From contig CAZQBY010000011.1 of NCBI GenBank assembly GCA_964592405.1, positions 20,096-38,096 on the forward strand: 18,001 nucleotides of DNA, read 5' to 3'. Position numbers and translations under genes: made by a program. The stretch comes from CAZQBY01 sp964592405 [NCBI: uncultured archaeon]. Lineage in GTDB: Archaea > Altiarchaeota > Altiarchaeia > JAFGQM01. Positions within the stretch are counted from its first letter, which is position 1. Each line of letters begins with the position of its first letter. The notes under the pieces are model-generated. The model ran no database searches. It worked only from the letters and a program-made list of their open reading frames with translations, and was not told the origin of the DNA. This document shows, in pieces, positions 7,058 through 14,615 of this stretch.

Positions 7058-7189
7058 CTACTCGGCGGGTAGCTCCTTGACCCGGTTACTCCCACGCTTT
7101 ATAAGGATTCGTCCACTACAGTAGGGGCAGACCGTCCTTGCGATGTTTTCCACCACCTTTCCACATTTCTGACAGATATATTCGCCCAT
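7058..7189 (-). CDS. rpoP: DNA-directed RNA polymerase subunit Rpo12 (RpoP)
   Basis: Rpo12 is the archaeal counterpart of eukaryotic Rpb12 (Rpc10), a tiny zinc-binding subunit that helps assemble the RNA polymerase platform. The 43-residue protein has the expected CxxC pairs, Cys6/Cys9 in YICQKCGK and Cys21/Cys24 in TVCPYCSGR, followed by the basic ILIKRGSNRVKEL tail typical of the family. The frame is open upstream to 7285, but the extra 32 residues overlap the L37Ae gene and do not belong to the family, so the ATG at 7189 is the start. It follows rpl37ae by 40 bases and runs straight into pcc1 (TAGGATG). Confidence 0.88.
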   Translation of the reverse strand: MGEYICQKCGKVVENIARTVCPYCSGRILIKRGSNRVKELPAE

Positions 7190-7229
7190 TTTGAGTATGA
7201 CCAGTGGTTGAGTATAGCCGGTATAATCC

Positions 7230-7433
7230 TTATGTATTCGCAGTGTATGCGCCACCAGTGAACTTGCCACAGTTCGGACACTCATATATCCCGGCAGCTA
7301 TTCTCTTCACCCTCTTGCCACACTCTGGACATTCTTGTCTGGAACGCTGTTTCTTCTCTATCCCTATAACACGCGCGCGGATTTTTCTGCCATATCGTGG
7401 GCCAAATTTCCCGCCATATTTCTTTTCGGTCAT
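7230..7433 (-). CDS. rpl37ae: Large ribosomal subunit protein eL43 (L37Ae)
   Basis: L37Ae is a zinc-ribbon protein of the large ribosomal subunit. The 67-residue product begins with the family's FGPRYGRKIRARV segment and has a four-cysteine ribbon, Cys35/Cys38 (CPECGK) and Cys52/Cys55 (CPNCGK), followed by FTGGAY. It stops after GAYTANT, whereas most archaeal homologues continue for another 15-25 residues, so the C-terminal helix is missing or very short. The start ATG overlaps the rrp42 stop by 4 bases (7430-7433), indicating translational coupling. Confidence 0.92.
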   Translation of the reverse strand: MTEKKYGGKFGPRYGRKIRARVIGIEKKQRSRQECPECGKRVKRIAAGIYECPNCGKFTGGAYTANT

Positions 7434-8209
7434 TTTATCAGCTTCTTGACATCCTTGTATTTGGCCATGGCTTTATCAACCATGATGGATATCTCATCCG
7501 GTTTGAAGGCACCTGTCTCTCCCTTCTGCATCGCATGTAGCCTTTTGCCGGTGGTGCCAACGGTAAACCTCGCATCCATGGCAAACTCCTCATCGAGGAT
7601 CGGATCCAGAACAATCCCACTGCCTATCTTCGCGAATGTGAAGGAAATCGGCACATTGCTTATTGGCAGATCCATGGATTTTTCCTCCCTTATTACGGTC
7701 CCGTCCTCATACTTTGGAACCCATGCCGTTTTCAGGGCTGCTACAGCTGCCAGGTTTGATGCATCAAGCAGATTGCCGTCATGGTTGAGAATGTGCAGGT
7801 CTATAGAGACTATCCACACAGTCTCGCCCGGCTCAATAACTAGCTTCTCCAGATCTATCATGTGTGATTCCCGTATAGCCCGGTCAACAACCCTGGCCAG
7901 TTCTATGGCATCCTCACCCGGTCTTCCAGTCTCAAAGGTTGGATCAGCTATTGGGACGAGTTCGGCTGCAGTCATCATAACACCTGACTCCAGCTGGTCC
8001 GGATATGGCTCGCCCGTCAGCAGTTTTATTCCACAGAGGACATCTGTGTTGCCGAGCTTCACATGAGCACTTCCCTCTGCCTTGACGTCTATCACATTGG
8101 TTTCTATGGATATCTCACGAATGTCATCAAAGCCCCTTCCATCTATGCGCCTGTTATCCTCAATCAGGCGCCCTACAAAATGCCTCTTTAGTTCTCTGTC
8201 TATGTTCAT
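7430..8209 (-). CDS. rrp42: Exosome complex component Rrp42
   Basis: Rrp42 is the non-catalytic RNase PH-fold subunit of the archaeal exosome. It pairs with Rrp41 into a hexameric ring that degrades or tails RNA from the 3' end. The 259 residues are the normal length. Visible family segments are [14 protein letters not shown], a strand with [17 protein letters not shown], the [25 protein letters not shown] core, and a C-terminal [19 protein letters not shown] region. The catalytic aspartate pair of Rrp41 is not found in the matching region, as expected for Rrp42. The gene overlaps both neighbours by 4 bases: rrp41 upstream and rpl37ae downstream. Confidence 0.96.
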   Translation of the reverse strand: MNIDRELKRHFVGRLIEDNRRIDGRGFDDIREISIETNVIDVKAEGSAHVKLGNTDVLCGIKLLTGEPYPDQLESGVMMTAAELVPIADPTFETGRPGEDAIELARVVDRAIRESHMIDLEKLVIEPGETVWIVSIDLHILNHDGNLLDASNLAAVAALKTAWVPKYEDGTVIREEKSMDLPISNVPISFTFAKIGSGIVLDPILDEEFAMDARFTVGTTGKRLHAMQKGETGAFKPDEISIMVDKAMAKYKDVKKLIK

Positions 8210-8937
8210 CTTGAGCTACCCTTGTATTTATTTTTCAAGGCCTCTTTTTGCATTTCATATATCTTCTTACAGCCCTCTATGGCATATTTTTTGGCTGTTT
8301 CGAACTCCTCCTTTGTAAAGTCACCATCCAGCTGCAGGAGGACTATCTCATCCTTTGTGGGCACATAACCCATGGGCAGATCCCCCTGTCCAAAGTTGTC
8401 TTCTTCCTGCATCAGATCCAAGACTATCGTATCATCCACCTTGCCAGCGGCACATGCTGGCACCAAGTCTCTCATTGGTATGCCTGCATCCGCAAGGGCC
8501 ACAGATCCTGCCGTCAGGGCAGCGCATCTAGTTCCCGCATCCGCCTGAAGTATTTCCATAAACAGATCTATGGCGCTGGTCGGAAAGTAGTTCAAAAACA
8601 CAACCCTCTCAAGAGCCTCTCTTATGACCTTGCTTATCTCTATGCTCCTGCGGTCCGGCCCGGGACGCTTGCGATCACTTACCGAAAATGGTGCCATATT
8701 ATATCTGCACCTCAGTATGGCCTGCGTATTGTCCTGCAGATGTTTTGGATGCAACTCCCTAGGCCCATAGACGGCGGCCAGCACCTTGTTGTTGCCCCAC
8801 TCCAGATAACATGAACCATCCGCCCTGTTTAAGGTTCCTGCTTCTATCTTTATTGGCCTTAGTTCATCAACCTTCCTTCCATCTAGTCTTTTCCCCTTAA
8901 CGATAAGGGGAGTCTCTCTTTTTCCTCCCATCTTCAA
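8206..8937 (-). CDS. rrp41: Exosome complex exonuclease Rrp41
   Basis: Rrp41 is the catalytic RNase PH-fold subunit of the archaeal exosome, a phosphate-dependent 3'-5' exoribonuclease and RNA-tailing enzyme in the cytosol. In its 243 residues, [13 protein letters not shown] opens the domain. Arg96-Arg97 in [10 protein letters not shown] match the RNA/phosphate-binding arginines. Asp180 and Asp186 in [12 protein letters not shown] match the catalytic aspartates of characterised archaeal enzymes. The C-terminal helix (about 205-240) is usual. The ATG at 8937 overlaps the rrp4 stop by 4 bases. A second in-frame ATG two codons later is an equally possible start. Confidence 0.97.
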   Translation of the reverse strand: MKMGGKRETPLIVKGKRLDGRKVDELRPIKIEAGTLNRADGSCYLEWGNNKVLAAVYGPRELHPKHLQDNTQAILRCRYNMAPFSVSDRKRPGPDRRSIEISKVIREALERVVFLNYFPTSAIDLFMEILQADAGTRCAALTAGSVALADAGIPMRDLVPACAAGKVDDTIVLDLMQEEDNFGQGDLPMGYVPTKDEIVLLQLDGDFTKEEFETAKKYAIEGCKKIYEMQKEALKNKYKGSSR

Positions 8938-9611
8938 ACCTTCTTTATTTTCCTCATTTCTTCATCCAGAAACTCCGATATTCTATCCGTGAGGCCCTTT
9001 GTATGGGACTCCCTCTCGATTTTTAGTATTGCGTCCACGACCAGCTGCATATTCTTCTCCGGACCATCCAGCCATATTATGCCGTTTTGTCCTACAGTTA
9101 TCCTGCAGCCGGACTTCTCACGCAGTAGAGTAAGCATGGATTTTTTGCTTCCGATTATGCGCGGTATCTTCTTCGCACTTACCAGGATTATCCTCCCCTT
9201 CTGAAGCTTGCGGGGGCCCTCAGCATAACTCTGCTTGATTTCATTGACCTTGGTTATCTTGACGGAGAGTATATCACCTTCTTTATAGAGGCGCCGGAGA
9301 TCGAAAATCTCATCATTCCTCCGCCTGTCATGGTTAAGATAGGTATCATAAGGGGCGTTTATGTTTATTGTCCAGCCGTTGCGTGTGACGTCTGTTACTA
9401 TGCCGATTACCATATCCCCCTCTTTTGGCATATATTTTCCGGCCAGTGGTATGACAGAGACCACTCCGTTCTTGTAATCCTTTAGACCGAATATACTTGC
9501 CCGGACAACGCCATCATCTAAACTCCTGTAAGTAAAACTGCCCTTCTTGATATTGCTTCCCAGCTTCTCTCCCGGGACAACTATCTCGCTACGTAACGTC
9601 AGATTATTCAT
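8934..9611 (-). CDS. rrp4: Exosome complex RNA-binding protein Rrp4
   Basis: Rrp4 forms the RNA-binding cap on the Rrp41/Rrp42 ring and guides substrates into the channel. Its 225 residues show the three expected parts: an N-terminal domain (about 8-60, [19 protein letters not shown]), an S1 domain (about 62-135, [23 protein letters not shown]), and a KH domain (about 145-205) with [13 protein letters not shown] and [15 protein letters not shown]. The tail is a charged helix. The gene overlaps SBDS by 8 bases and rrp41 by 4, so ribosomes probably pass from one frame to the next. Confidence 0.96.
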   Translation of the reverse strand: MNNLTLRSEIVVPGEKLGSNIKKGSFTYRSLDDGVVRASIFGLKDYKNGVVSVIPLAGKYMPKEGDMVIGIVTDVTRNGWTININAPYDTYLNHDRRRNDEIFDLRRLYKEGDILSVKITKVNEIKQSYAEGPRKLQKGRIILVSAKKIPRIIGSKKSMLTLLREKSGCRITVGQNGIIWLDGPEKNMQLVVDAILKIERESHTKGLTDRISEFLDEEMRKIKKV

Positions 9612-10299
9612 CTTTCAGCACCCTAGTCTCCATATTACCGTGTGTGAAGGAGTTCAGTTCATTGTATAATTCATCCTGCAAGCCTGCGGGTATCTCCAGG
9701 ACGGCAATGAGTGAGCCGTCCTTCTGCCATTCTTCCTTGCTGACCGTATAATGATGGAGATGGGAATATGCCTTTGGTGCATACTCAGGCGGTATCTTTA
9801 TCGCAAGCCTGAGTTTTTCAAATCTTATTGGTATAATGGGCCTTATGGCTTTTATTGCATCCTCCAGCTGTTCCTCAAATCTGCGGTGTATGTCAGGATT
9901 GAAATGAGCCTGCTCAAGTGCGTTTTTTATACGCTCCGGCGGATGAGGTCTCCCTGTCTGGGGGTCCACAGCATCACGACATATTGTCTGGACAATTTTC
10001 TGCATTCTTTGTTCAAGCATCTTCTTTCTCTGTTCAGTTGTCAGCTGTATCTCGCCTTCTTGGAGTATCCTTGCAGCAGCCCCAAAGATGTCCACAGTTC
10101 CAAATGTTTTTTTTATCGACTCTTCACTTGCCTTTTCTCCTTTTCTCGCATCCTTGAATATCTCGTCTATCTCCAGAATTTCCCGTATGTCGGCCGTTCC
10201 ACCTGAACGAAATTCCTCAGCCCCTCTAGGATCCACGAGTATTTCAAAATGCTCACTGCCTTTGGAATAACGGGCTATAACACTGTTATCAAGGGTCAT
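9604..10299 (-). CDS. sdo1: Ribosome maturation protein SBDS (aSdo1)
   Basis: SBDS helps release the anti-association factor aIF6 from the large ribosomal subunit together with an EF-2-like GTPase; in archaea it has also been found with the exosome. The 231-residue protein has the normal three-domain length. It begins with the conserved NSVIARYSKGSEHFEILVDP, followed by a helical middle domain (TEQRKKMLEQRMQKIVQTICRDAVDP, then GRPHPPERI) and a C-terminal ferredoxin-like domain (about 165-231). It follows psmA after a 23-base gap and overlaps rrp4 by 8 bases. No Shine-Dalgarno is visible before the ATG at 10299. Confidence 0.97.
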   Translation of the reverse strand: MTLDNSVIARYSKGSEHFEILVDPRGAEEFRSGGTADIREILEIDEIFKDARKGEKASEESIKKTFGTVDIFGAAARILQEGEIQLTTEQRKKMLEQRMQKIVQTICRDAVDPQTGRPHPPERIKNALEQAHFNPDIHRRFEEQLEDAIKAIRPIIPIRFEKLRLAIKIPPEYAPKAYSHLHHYTVSKEEWQKDGSLIAVLEIPAGLQDELYNELNSFTHGNMETRVLKDE

Positions 10300-10322
10300 T
10301 CTAAGTCATAAGAATAAACTAC

Positions 10323-11039
10323 TCATCTCTTCTTTACTATGGCTTCTATCTGACTGGTGGTAAGTGTCTTGAACCTGCGGTCAGATTCCTCAACCAGAGC
10401 AACATTTATATTCTTGAGATTAAACTTGCTGCTTGTTATATGCTTCAGGGCAGCCACTGCCAGCCTTATCGCCTCATTTTTTGTCATGTTGGGTTTATAG
10501 TTCTTCTCAAAGAATTTCTCCACCTCCTTCTTACCCGAACCAATAGCTGTTGCAAGATACTGTGCATAAGCACCACTTGGGTCTGTTTCATAGAGCTGTG
10601 GTCCATTCGAGTTTACACCAGCTATGAGCAGGGCACAACCGTAAGGCCTGACCCCCCCATACTGGGTATATAACTGGGATGTGTTAGATATACGCCTTGT
10701 AAGCTCTGATACTGATATCTCCTCATCATAGGCTATCCTGTTTCTCTGTGCCTCCAGCCTAGCATCCTCCACCATCCTGCGTGCATCTGCTATGAGACCT
10801 GACGAAGCTGCACCTATATGTTCATCTATCTGGTATATCTTCTCAATCGATTCAGGTATGGTTAGGGAATATTCAATAGACTTGTCAACCTCCAGCAGCA
10901 CGCCGCCCTTATAGACTATGCCGATGGCAGTTGTCCCCCTCTTCACAGCCTCGCGCGCATACTCGACCTGGAATATGCGACCATCTGGACTGAAAACAGT
11001 AATTGCCCTGTCGTATGCCAATTGACCTCCGGGATACAT
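10323..11039 (-). CDS. psmA: Proteasome subunit alpha (PsmA)
   Basis: PsmA forms the outer rings of the 20S proteasome, gates the entry pore and docks activating ATPases. The beta subunit is not in this window. The 238-residue protein carries the gate motif Tyr9-Asp10-Arg11 in AYDRAITVFSPDGRIFQVEYAREAVKRG, Lys67 in IEKIYQID (the lysine used for docking HbYX tails), and the YTQYGGVRPYG segment typical of alpha subunits. It lacks a propeptide and catalytic threonine. The start is fixed by a perfect GGAGGT six bases before the ATG at 11039; an in-frame TTG at 11060 would place that site inside the gene. It heads the proteasome-exosome operon, with its own TATA box upstream. Confidence 0.97.
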   Translation of the reverse strand: MYPGGQLAYDRAITVFSPDGRIFQVEYAREAVKRGTTAIGIVYKGGVLLEVDKSIEYSLTIPESIEKIYQIDEHIGAASSGLIADARRMVEDARLEAQRNRIAYDEEISVSELTRRISNTSQLYTQYGGVRPYGCALLIAGVNSNGPQLYETDPSGAYAQYLATAIGSGKKEVEKFFEKNYKPNMTKNEAIRLAVAALKHITSSKFNLKNINVALVEESDRRFKTLTTSQIEAIVKKR

Positions 11040-11045
11040 CTTCTT

Positions 11046-11051
11046 ACCTCC
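11046..11051 (-). promoter_or_regulatory. Strong Shine-Dalgarno of psmA
   Basis: GGAGGT on the minus strand ends 6 bases before the psmA ATG. It is the only full-strength ribosome binding site I found in the window, and it decides the psmA start against the upstream TTG at 11060. Confidence 0.75.
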
Positions 11052-11074
11052 TGGACACAATGTAAGATCCTATG

Positions 11075-11090
11075 AAACGTGAAAACGTGA
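11075..11090. repeat. Tandem AAACGTGA repeat in the psmA leader
   Basis: Two exact copies of the octamer AAACGTGA stand head to tail (11075-11082 and 11083-11090, plus strand), between the psmA TATA box and its Shine-Dalgarno. Such a position could suit a regulator or an RNA-binding protein. A repeat of this size can also arise by chance, so its function is only a suggestion. Confidence 0.45.
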
Positions 11091-11131
11091 GATTGATCTG
11101 TAAGAAACAGCGTATAGTTTGAAACATTGGG

Positions 11132-11139
11132 TATAAAAA
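11132..11139 (-). promoter_or_regulatory. TATA box of the psmA-exosome operon
   Basis: TTTTTATA on the minus strand, in the 126 bases between the RNase P gene rnp2 and psmA, predicts a transcript start near 11108 and a leader of about 70 bases. The operon therefore probably has its own promoter as well as any read-through from rnp2. The rest of this gap holds no coding frame. Confidence 0.5.
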
Positions 11140-11165
11140 CGGGATTTTGGGGGGTTGGTCTGCTG

Positions 11166-11513
11166 TTAGGACAACCACTTTTTGCGCGCCTTTTTCAGTA
11201 TTCCGCTTACACCAATAACGTGGAGTGCCACCGGCTTCCTGCCTGCTTCTTGCACCAGTGCCAGCACCATCCGCGCTTCCTCTGTTGATGTATGATTAAC
11301 CTTGATTATCCCCCTTTTCTTTTTCTCATCCCATTCCACCACCCGCAATCCGGACCTGCTGACGCCAAGCTCACCCAGAAAGTCCAGCGCAGCCTTCCAG
11401 ATCGCCCTGCCGATATCCTCACTGCAGATATCAGACTGGGAAAGCGCTTCATAGACCAGATACCGGTTCCGCTCCCGTTTTGATGAAGGCAGGGGGTTTA
11501 GTGTTGTAGTCAT
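11166..11513 (-). CDS. rnp2: Ribonuclease P protein component 2 (Pop5 homologue)
   Basis: Archaeal Pop5 (Rnp2) is a protein subunit of RNase P and binds the catalytic RNA with Rpp30 to mature tRNA 5' ends. The 115-residue protein fits the family: basic RERNRYLVYEAL near the start, a helix AIWKAALDFLGELGVSRSGLRVVEWD, the strand RGIIKVNHTSTEEARMVLALV, and the closing ALHVIGVSGILKKARKKW. The usual partner gene rnp3 (Rpp30) is not adjacent. The start ATG at 11513 gives a 10-residue tail before the family core. The gene lies 126 bases before psmA on the same strand, in the place it holds in many archaeal superoperons, and is divergent from fen. Confidence 0.88.
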   Translation of the reverse strand: MTTTLNPLPSSKRERNRYLVYEALSQSDICSEDIGRAIWKAALDFLGELGVSRSGLRVVEWDEKKKRGIIKVNHTSTEEARMVLALVQEAGRKPVALHVIGVSGILKKARKKWLS

Positions 11514-11562
11514 TGTTGTTTTTCCCTATCCTTTCTTATGTTTTGAAATGTAATTAATTAAT
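11514..11562. promoter_or_regulatory. Divergent promoter between rnp2 and fen
   Basis: The 49-base gap contains ATTAATTAAT near 11553-11562, which on the minus strand lies about 40-50 bases before the rnp2 ATG and could be its TATA region. On the plus strand the weaker TTCTTATG near 11534 is centred about 26 bases before the fen ATG, suggesting a leaderless fen message. Neither box is a strong match. Confidence 0.3.
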
Positions 11563-12543
11563 ATGGGTGTAAACCTCCGTGAGCTTATAACCGGGCACGA
11601 GATAAGCTGGGCAGATCTGAGAGGCCGGAAGATAGCCATAGATGCCATGAACACGCTTTATCAGTTTTTGTCAAGCATCCGCCAGCCAGATGGAACGCCC
11701 CTGATGGATGAAAACGGCCGGATAACCTCCCATATGAGCGGCCTCTTTTACCGGACAGTGAGGATATGTGAGAATGGTATCAAACCATGTTATGTTTTTG
11801 ACGGAAAGCCGCCCGAGCTGAAGGGCCGGGAGCTGGAAGAGCGTAAGGAGAGAAAGCAGAGGGCAGAGGAAAAGTGGCTGGAGGCCAAGGAGCGTGGAGA
11901 CCTGGAGGAGGCCCGCAAACAGGCATCCAGAACCTCTCGCTTCACGGAGGAAATGCTTCAGGACTCAAAATTGCTGGTTGAAGCCATGGGCATCCCACTG
12001 GTACAGGCACCCGGTGAAGGTGAGGTGCAGTGTGCATATATGTGCTCAAAGGGTGATGTCTATGCCACCGGATCACAAGATTATGATGCATTGCTGGCAG
12101 GCTCTCCACTGCTTATAAGAAACATGACAATGCAGGAGAAATACAGCCTTGAACAGATCGGGCTGGATGAAAACCTGAAGAATCTGGGCCTGACCAGAGA
12201 GCAGCTTGTGGACATAGCCATTCTGGTCGGTACGGATTTCAATCCGGGGGGTGTTAGGGGAATCGGACCAAAAAAAGGTTATCAGATAGTCAGGGAAGGC
12301 AGGATGGTGGAATACAGGGATGCACTGGGCAAGAAATATGAGATGATACGCAAGCTCTTCCTGGAGCCGGAGACAACAGACAACTATAAACTGGCATGGA
12401 GGCGGCCCGATGCAGACTCAATACGCAAAATCCTCGTGGATGAGCACAGCTTCTCGGAGATGCGCGTCGAGCGGGGCATAAAGCGGCTGGATGAGGCATA
12501 TGCGAAGAACATCAGCCAAGCCAGTTTGAGTCAGTGGTTCTGA
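11563..12543 (+). CDS. fen: Flap endonuclease 1 (FEN1/XPG family)
   Basis: FEN1 cuts 5' flaps during Okazaki fragment maturation and long-patch repair. The 326 residues are a typical archaeal length. The metal-binding acids are all visible: Asp27 in IDAMNTLYQF, Asp80 in VFDGKPPE, Glu152 and Glu154 in PGEGEVQCA, Asp173 and Asp175 in GSQDYDALL, and Asp225 in VGTDFNPGG. These are followed by the helix-hairpin-helix GVRGIGPKKGYQIV. The C-terminus QASLSQWF (319-326) is a PCNA-interacting box of the QxxLxxWF form. The basic helical arch lies at about 88-125. ATG 11563 gives the family's MGVNLREL N-terminus. Its stop abuts the start of the next gene (TGAATG), so the two are probably translated together. 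Confidence 0.97.
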   Translation: MGVNLRELITGHEISWADLRGRKIAIDAMNTLYQFLSSIRQPDGTPLMDENGRITSHMSGLFYRTVRICENGIKPCYVFDGKPPELKGRELEERKERKQRAEEKWLEAKERGDLEEARKQASRTSRFTEEMLQDSKLLVEAMGIPLVQAPGEGEVQCAYMCSKGDVYATGSQDYDALLAGSPLLIRNMTMQEKYSLEQIGLDENLKNLGLTREQLVDIAILVGTDFNPGGVRGIGPKKGYQIVREGRMVEYRDALGKKYEMIRKLFLEPETTDNYKLAWRRPDADSIRKILVDEHSFSEMRVERGIKRLDEAYAKNISQASLSQWF

Positions 12544-13020
12544 ATGATGGGCAGGAAAGCAAAAGCCGGAAAATGGAGAGGCAGGTCGAAAAGACCATTC
12601 CATATACTCTGTTTCTGTGTAGGGGGCAGTGGTATGTCGGGGGGCATGGCCAGAACCATTGTAAAGTCCCTGACAGGGGCAGAACCCTATTTTCACAATC
12701 AAGACAAAGACTGGGAATACAACACAAAACACGGGCGGCTCAGGATATCAGTCAGGGGCATAAGGCCAGGGAAGTTCATGAGACACAGAACCCTAAATGA
12801 GGGTGAGATGAGACGGGCTGATGTAGTAGTGCCATACACAATGGATTTGGAGCACTGGAAAAAAACAGGGTTGTCCAAGATTCCTAATTTTCATGACATT
12901 ATGAAGGAACTGCAAGCTCAGGACAAACTCCTCAGACCATGGGATCCGGAAATGGGAATGCCGGAAGATGCCAAGAGGGAGATTCTCAGAAGGATGAGGG
13001 AGCACTATGGGAAGCCTTGA
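12544..13020 (+). CDS. Low-molecular-weight phosphatase/arsenate reductase-like protein, degenerate P-loop
   Basis: The 158 residues read like the LMW tyrosine phosphatase/ArsC fold, although I am less sure of this than of its neighbours. ILCFCVGGSGMSGGMA (21-36) lines up with the P-loop pattern CxGNxxRSxMAE: Cys25 is kept, but the arginine position is Met31 and the asparagine is Gly28. Then come ISVRGIRPGK (the SAGIxPG strand), RTLNEGEMRRADVVVPYT (the LTEEDxxxADxIVxM helix and strand), and WDPEMGMPEDAKREILRRM near the end, matching the DP loop and last helix. A basic stretch RKAKAGKWRGRSKRP leads the protein. Without the arginine, classical phosphatase chemistry is unlikely, so a binding or regulatory role is inferred. 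The ATG directly follows the fen stop; a second ATG is the next codon. Confidence 0.55.
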   Translation: MMGRKAKAGKWRGRSKRPFHILCFCVGGSGMSGGMARTIVKSLTGAEPYFHNQDKDWEYNTKHGRLRISVRGIRPGKFMRHRTLNEGEMRRADVVVPYTMDLEHWKKTGLSKIPNFHDIMKELQAQDKLLRPWDPEMGMPEDAKREILRRMREHYGKP

Positions 13021-13050
13021 CTACTCGGGACTTCTTTGACAGAGGATGGG

Positions 13051-13644
13051 CTAAAGGTCAGGCTGAATCATTCCAAGGAAAAGCTCGTGGACTCGGGGGT
13101 CATCTGTTAGCTCCGGATGAAATGCAGCAGCCAGGATTTTGTCCTGTTTGACAGCGACAATCTTGTTGTTATATCTAGCAAGTACCTCAACGCCTCTGCC
13201 AACAGATTCAATGGCAGGCGCGCGAATGAATACAGCATGAAACCTGCCTATTCCACTTATGTCCAGATCTGCTGAAAAGCTCTCCCTCTGGCGGCCGAAG
13301 GCATTGCGGATTACCACAACATCGAGCCTGCCCAAGAACTCCTGCCTAGTTTTCTTGGAATCTACATCAGAGCCTGACTTTGCAAGGAGTATCAAACCGG
13401 CACAGGTGCCGAAGACGGGTTTGTCATAGCTCTTCAAGCTATTCCAGAGTCCCGTCTTTCTGAGAAGCCTCCACATTGTCGTGGACTCGCCCCCGGTTAT
13501 TATTAGGCCATCGGTCTTCTGAAGGTCCTCCATATCCCTGACCATGATTGTCCTTCCCTGCATGCTAAGATTATCCATGGCCCTAAGTGTAGAAGCTATA
13601 TGCTCCTCGAGGTTCCCCTGCATGCCAAGGATTCCTACTATCAT
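13051..13644 (-). CDS. pdxT: Pyridoxal 5'-phosphate synthase glutaminase subunit PdxT
   Basis: PdxT hydrolyses glutamine and channels ammonia to PdxS for pyridoxal phosphate synthesis. The 197-residue protein is of normal length and shows the class I amidotransferase triad: Cys81 in GTCAGLILLA, and His176 and Glu178 in AAFHPELT. The GGESTTMWRLL segment (51-61) is a PdxT hallmark. It lies 29 bases after pdxS on the same strand and is almost certainly co-transcribed with it. It converges on the phosphatase-like gene, with 30 bases between the stops. Confidence 0.97.
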   Translation of the reverse strand: MIVGILGMQGNLEEHIASTLRAMDNLSMQGRTIMVRDMEDLQKTDGLIITGGESTTMWRLLRKTGLWNSLKSYDKPVFGTCAGLILLAKSGSDVDSKKTRQEFLGRLDVVVIRNAFGRQRESFSADLDISGIGRFHAVFIRAPAIESVGRGVEVLARYNNKIVAVKQDKILAAAFHPELTDDPRVHELFLGMIQPDL

Positions 13645-13673
13645 CGGGATTTTACAGGGAGGAGTAGAAAGGG

Positions 13674-14570
13674 TCAGACGCCCCGGTGCTGGAGCTTGTC
13701 CTTGTCCTCCATAGTTCTAATATCTAGGCCGGGCATCGCATCTCCCAGACCTGTAGATATCCTGAGAAGTTCAGCAGGTTTGTCATAGTGCAGGACCGCC
13801 TCGACTATGGCCTTTGCCATTTTGGCAGGATTTTTTGATTTGAATATCCCGCTGCCCACAAATACCCCATCGGCCCCCATCTGCATCATAAGAGCAGCAT
13901 CTGCAGGGGTTGCTATGCCGCCGGCTGCAAAATTGACAACAGTGAGCCTGCCCAACTCAGCTGTCTTTTTGACCAGTTCCAAGGAGACCCTGTATTCATC
14001 TGCAGTCCTCTTGAGGGCTGCTTCATCATTATTGAGGAGCATCGCCTTCAGCTGGGCTATGCCATCATTTATCTTATGCATATGCCTGACTGCCTCAACA
14101 ACATTCCCGGTTCCGGCCTCGCCCTTGGTCCTTATCATGGCCGCACCCTCGTTGATCCTGCGAAGCGCCTCGCCCAAATCGCGCGCGCCGCAGACGAACG
14201 GGATGGTAAACTTCTTCTTGTCTATGTGGCGCTCCTCATCCGCAGGAGTCAACACCTCGCTTTCATCAATCATATCAACGCCTATGGCCTGCAGTATCTG
14301 TGCCTCGGCAGTGTGGCCTATCCTGACCTTGGCCATAACAGGGATGGAAACTGCCCTCATTATTTCCCTTACCTTAAGGGGGTCAGCCATCCGCGCCACA
14401 CCGCCCTGGGCCCTGATGTCTGCGGGTACTCTCTCCAGCGCCATGACAGCTACCGCTCCGGCTTTCTCGGCTATCTTTGCCTGCTCGGCTGTGGTGACAT
14501 CCATAATCACCCCATGCTTGACCATCTTTGCAAAGCCCTGCTTTATCTGGTCTGTGCCTCTCTTCTCCAT
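13674..14570 (-). CDS. pdxS: Pyridoxal 5'-phosphate synthase subunit PdxS
   Basis: PdxS is the (beta/alpha)8-barrel subunit that builds pyridoxal phosphate from ribose 5-phosphate, glyceraldehyde 3-phosphate and ammonia. The 298 residues include Asp24 in [10 protein letters not shown], the Schiff-base Lys81 in VMAKVRIGH and Lys149 in [12 protein letters not shown], the same positions as in the Bacillus enzyme. The phosphate-binding [14 protein letters not shown] and [11 protein letters not shown] loops are also present. The ATG at 14570 lies about 7 bases after the start predicted from the TATA box at 14601-14608 on the minus strand, so the leader is very short. Confidence 0.98.
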   Translation of the reverse strand: MEKRGTDQIKQGFAKMVKHGVIMDVTTAEQAKIAEKAGAVAVMALERVPADIRAQGGVARMADPLKVREIMRAVSIPVMAKVRIGHTAEAQILQAIGVDMIDESEVLTPADEERHIDKKKFTIPFVCGARDLGEALRRINEGAAMIRTKGEAGTGNVVEAVRHMHKINDGIAQLKAMLLNNDEAALKRTADEYRVSLELVKKTAELGRLTVVNFAAGGIATPADAALMMQMGADGVFVGSGIFKSKNPAKMAKAIVEAVLHYDKPAELLRISTGLGDAMPGLDIRTMEDKDKLQHRGV

Positions 14571-14582
14571 CTTAGAAGTGGG

Positions 14583-14608
14583 TATATTTTCTAGTCTATA
14601 CTATAAAA
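14583..14608. promoter_or_regulatory. Overlapping divergent promoters of pdxS and elp3
   Basis: The 45 bases between the two genes hold two TATA-like boxes facing opposite ways. TATATTTT at 14583-14590 on the plus strand is centred about 29 bases before the GTG of elp3. TTTTATAG on the minus strand (14601-14608) is centred about 34 bases before the ATG of pdxS. Both messages would be leaderless or nearly so. The boxes are so close that the two promoters should compete. Confidence 0.5.
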
Positions 14609-14615
14609 CTTAACT

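Noticed and set aside
7190-7285. N-terminally extended form of Rpo12
   Set aside because: The extra 32 residues overlap rpl37ae and are not found in this tiny subunit family.
11040-11060. Upstream TTG start for psmA
   Set aside because: It would put the perfect GGAGGT inside the gene; the ATG at 11039 has ideal spacing and gives the usual PsmA N-terminus.
13807-14613. 268-codon plus-strand frame opposite pdxS
   Set aside because: Hydrophobic Ala/Ser-rich mirror of the pdxS coding strand.
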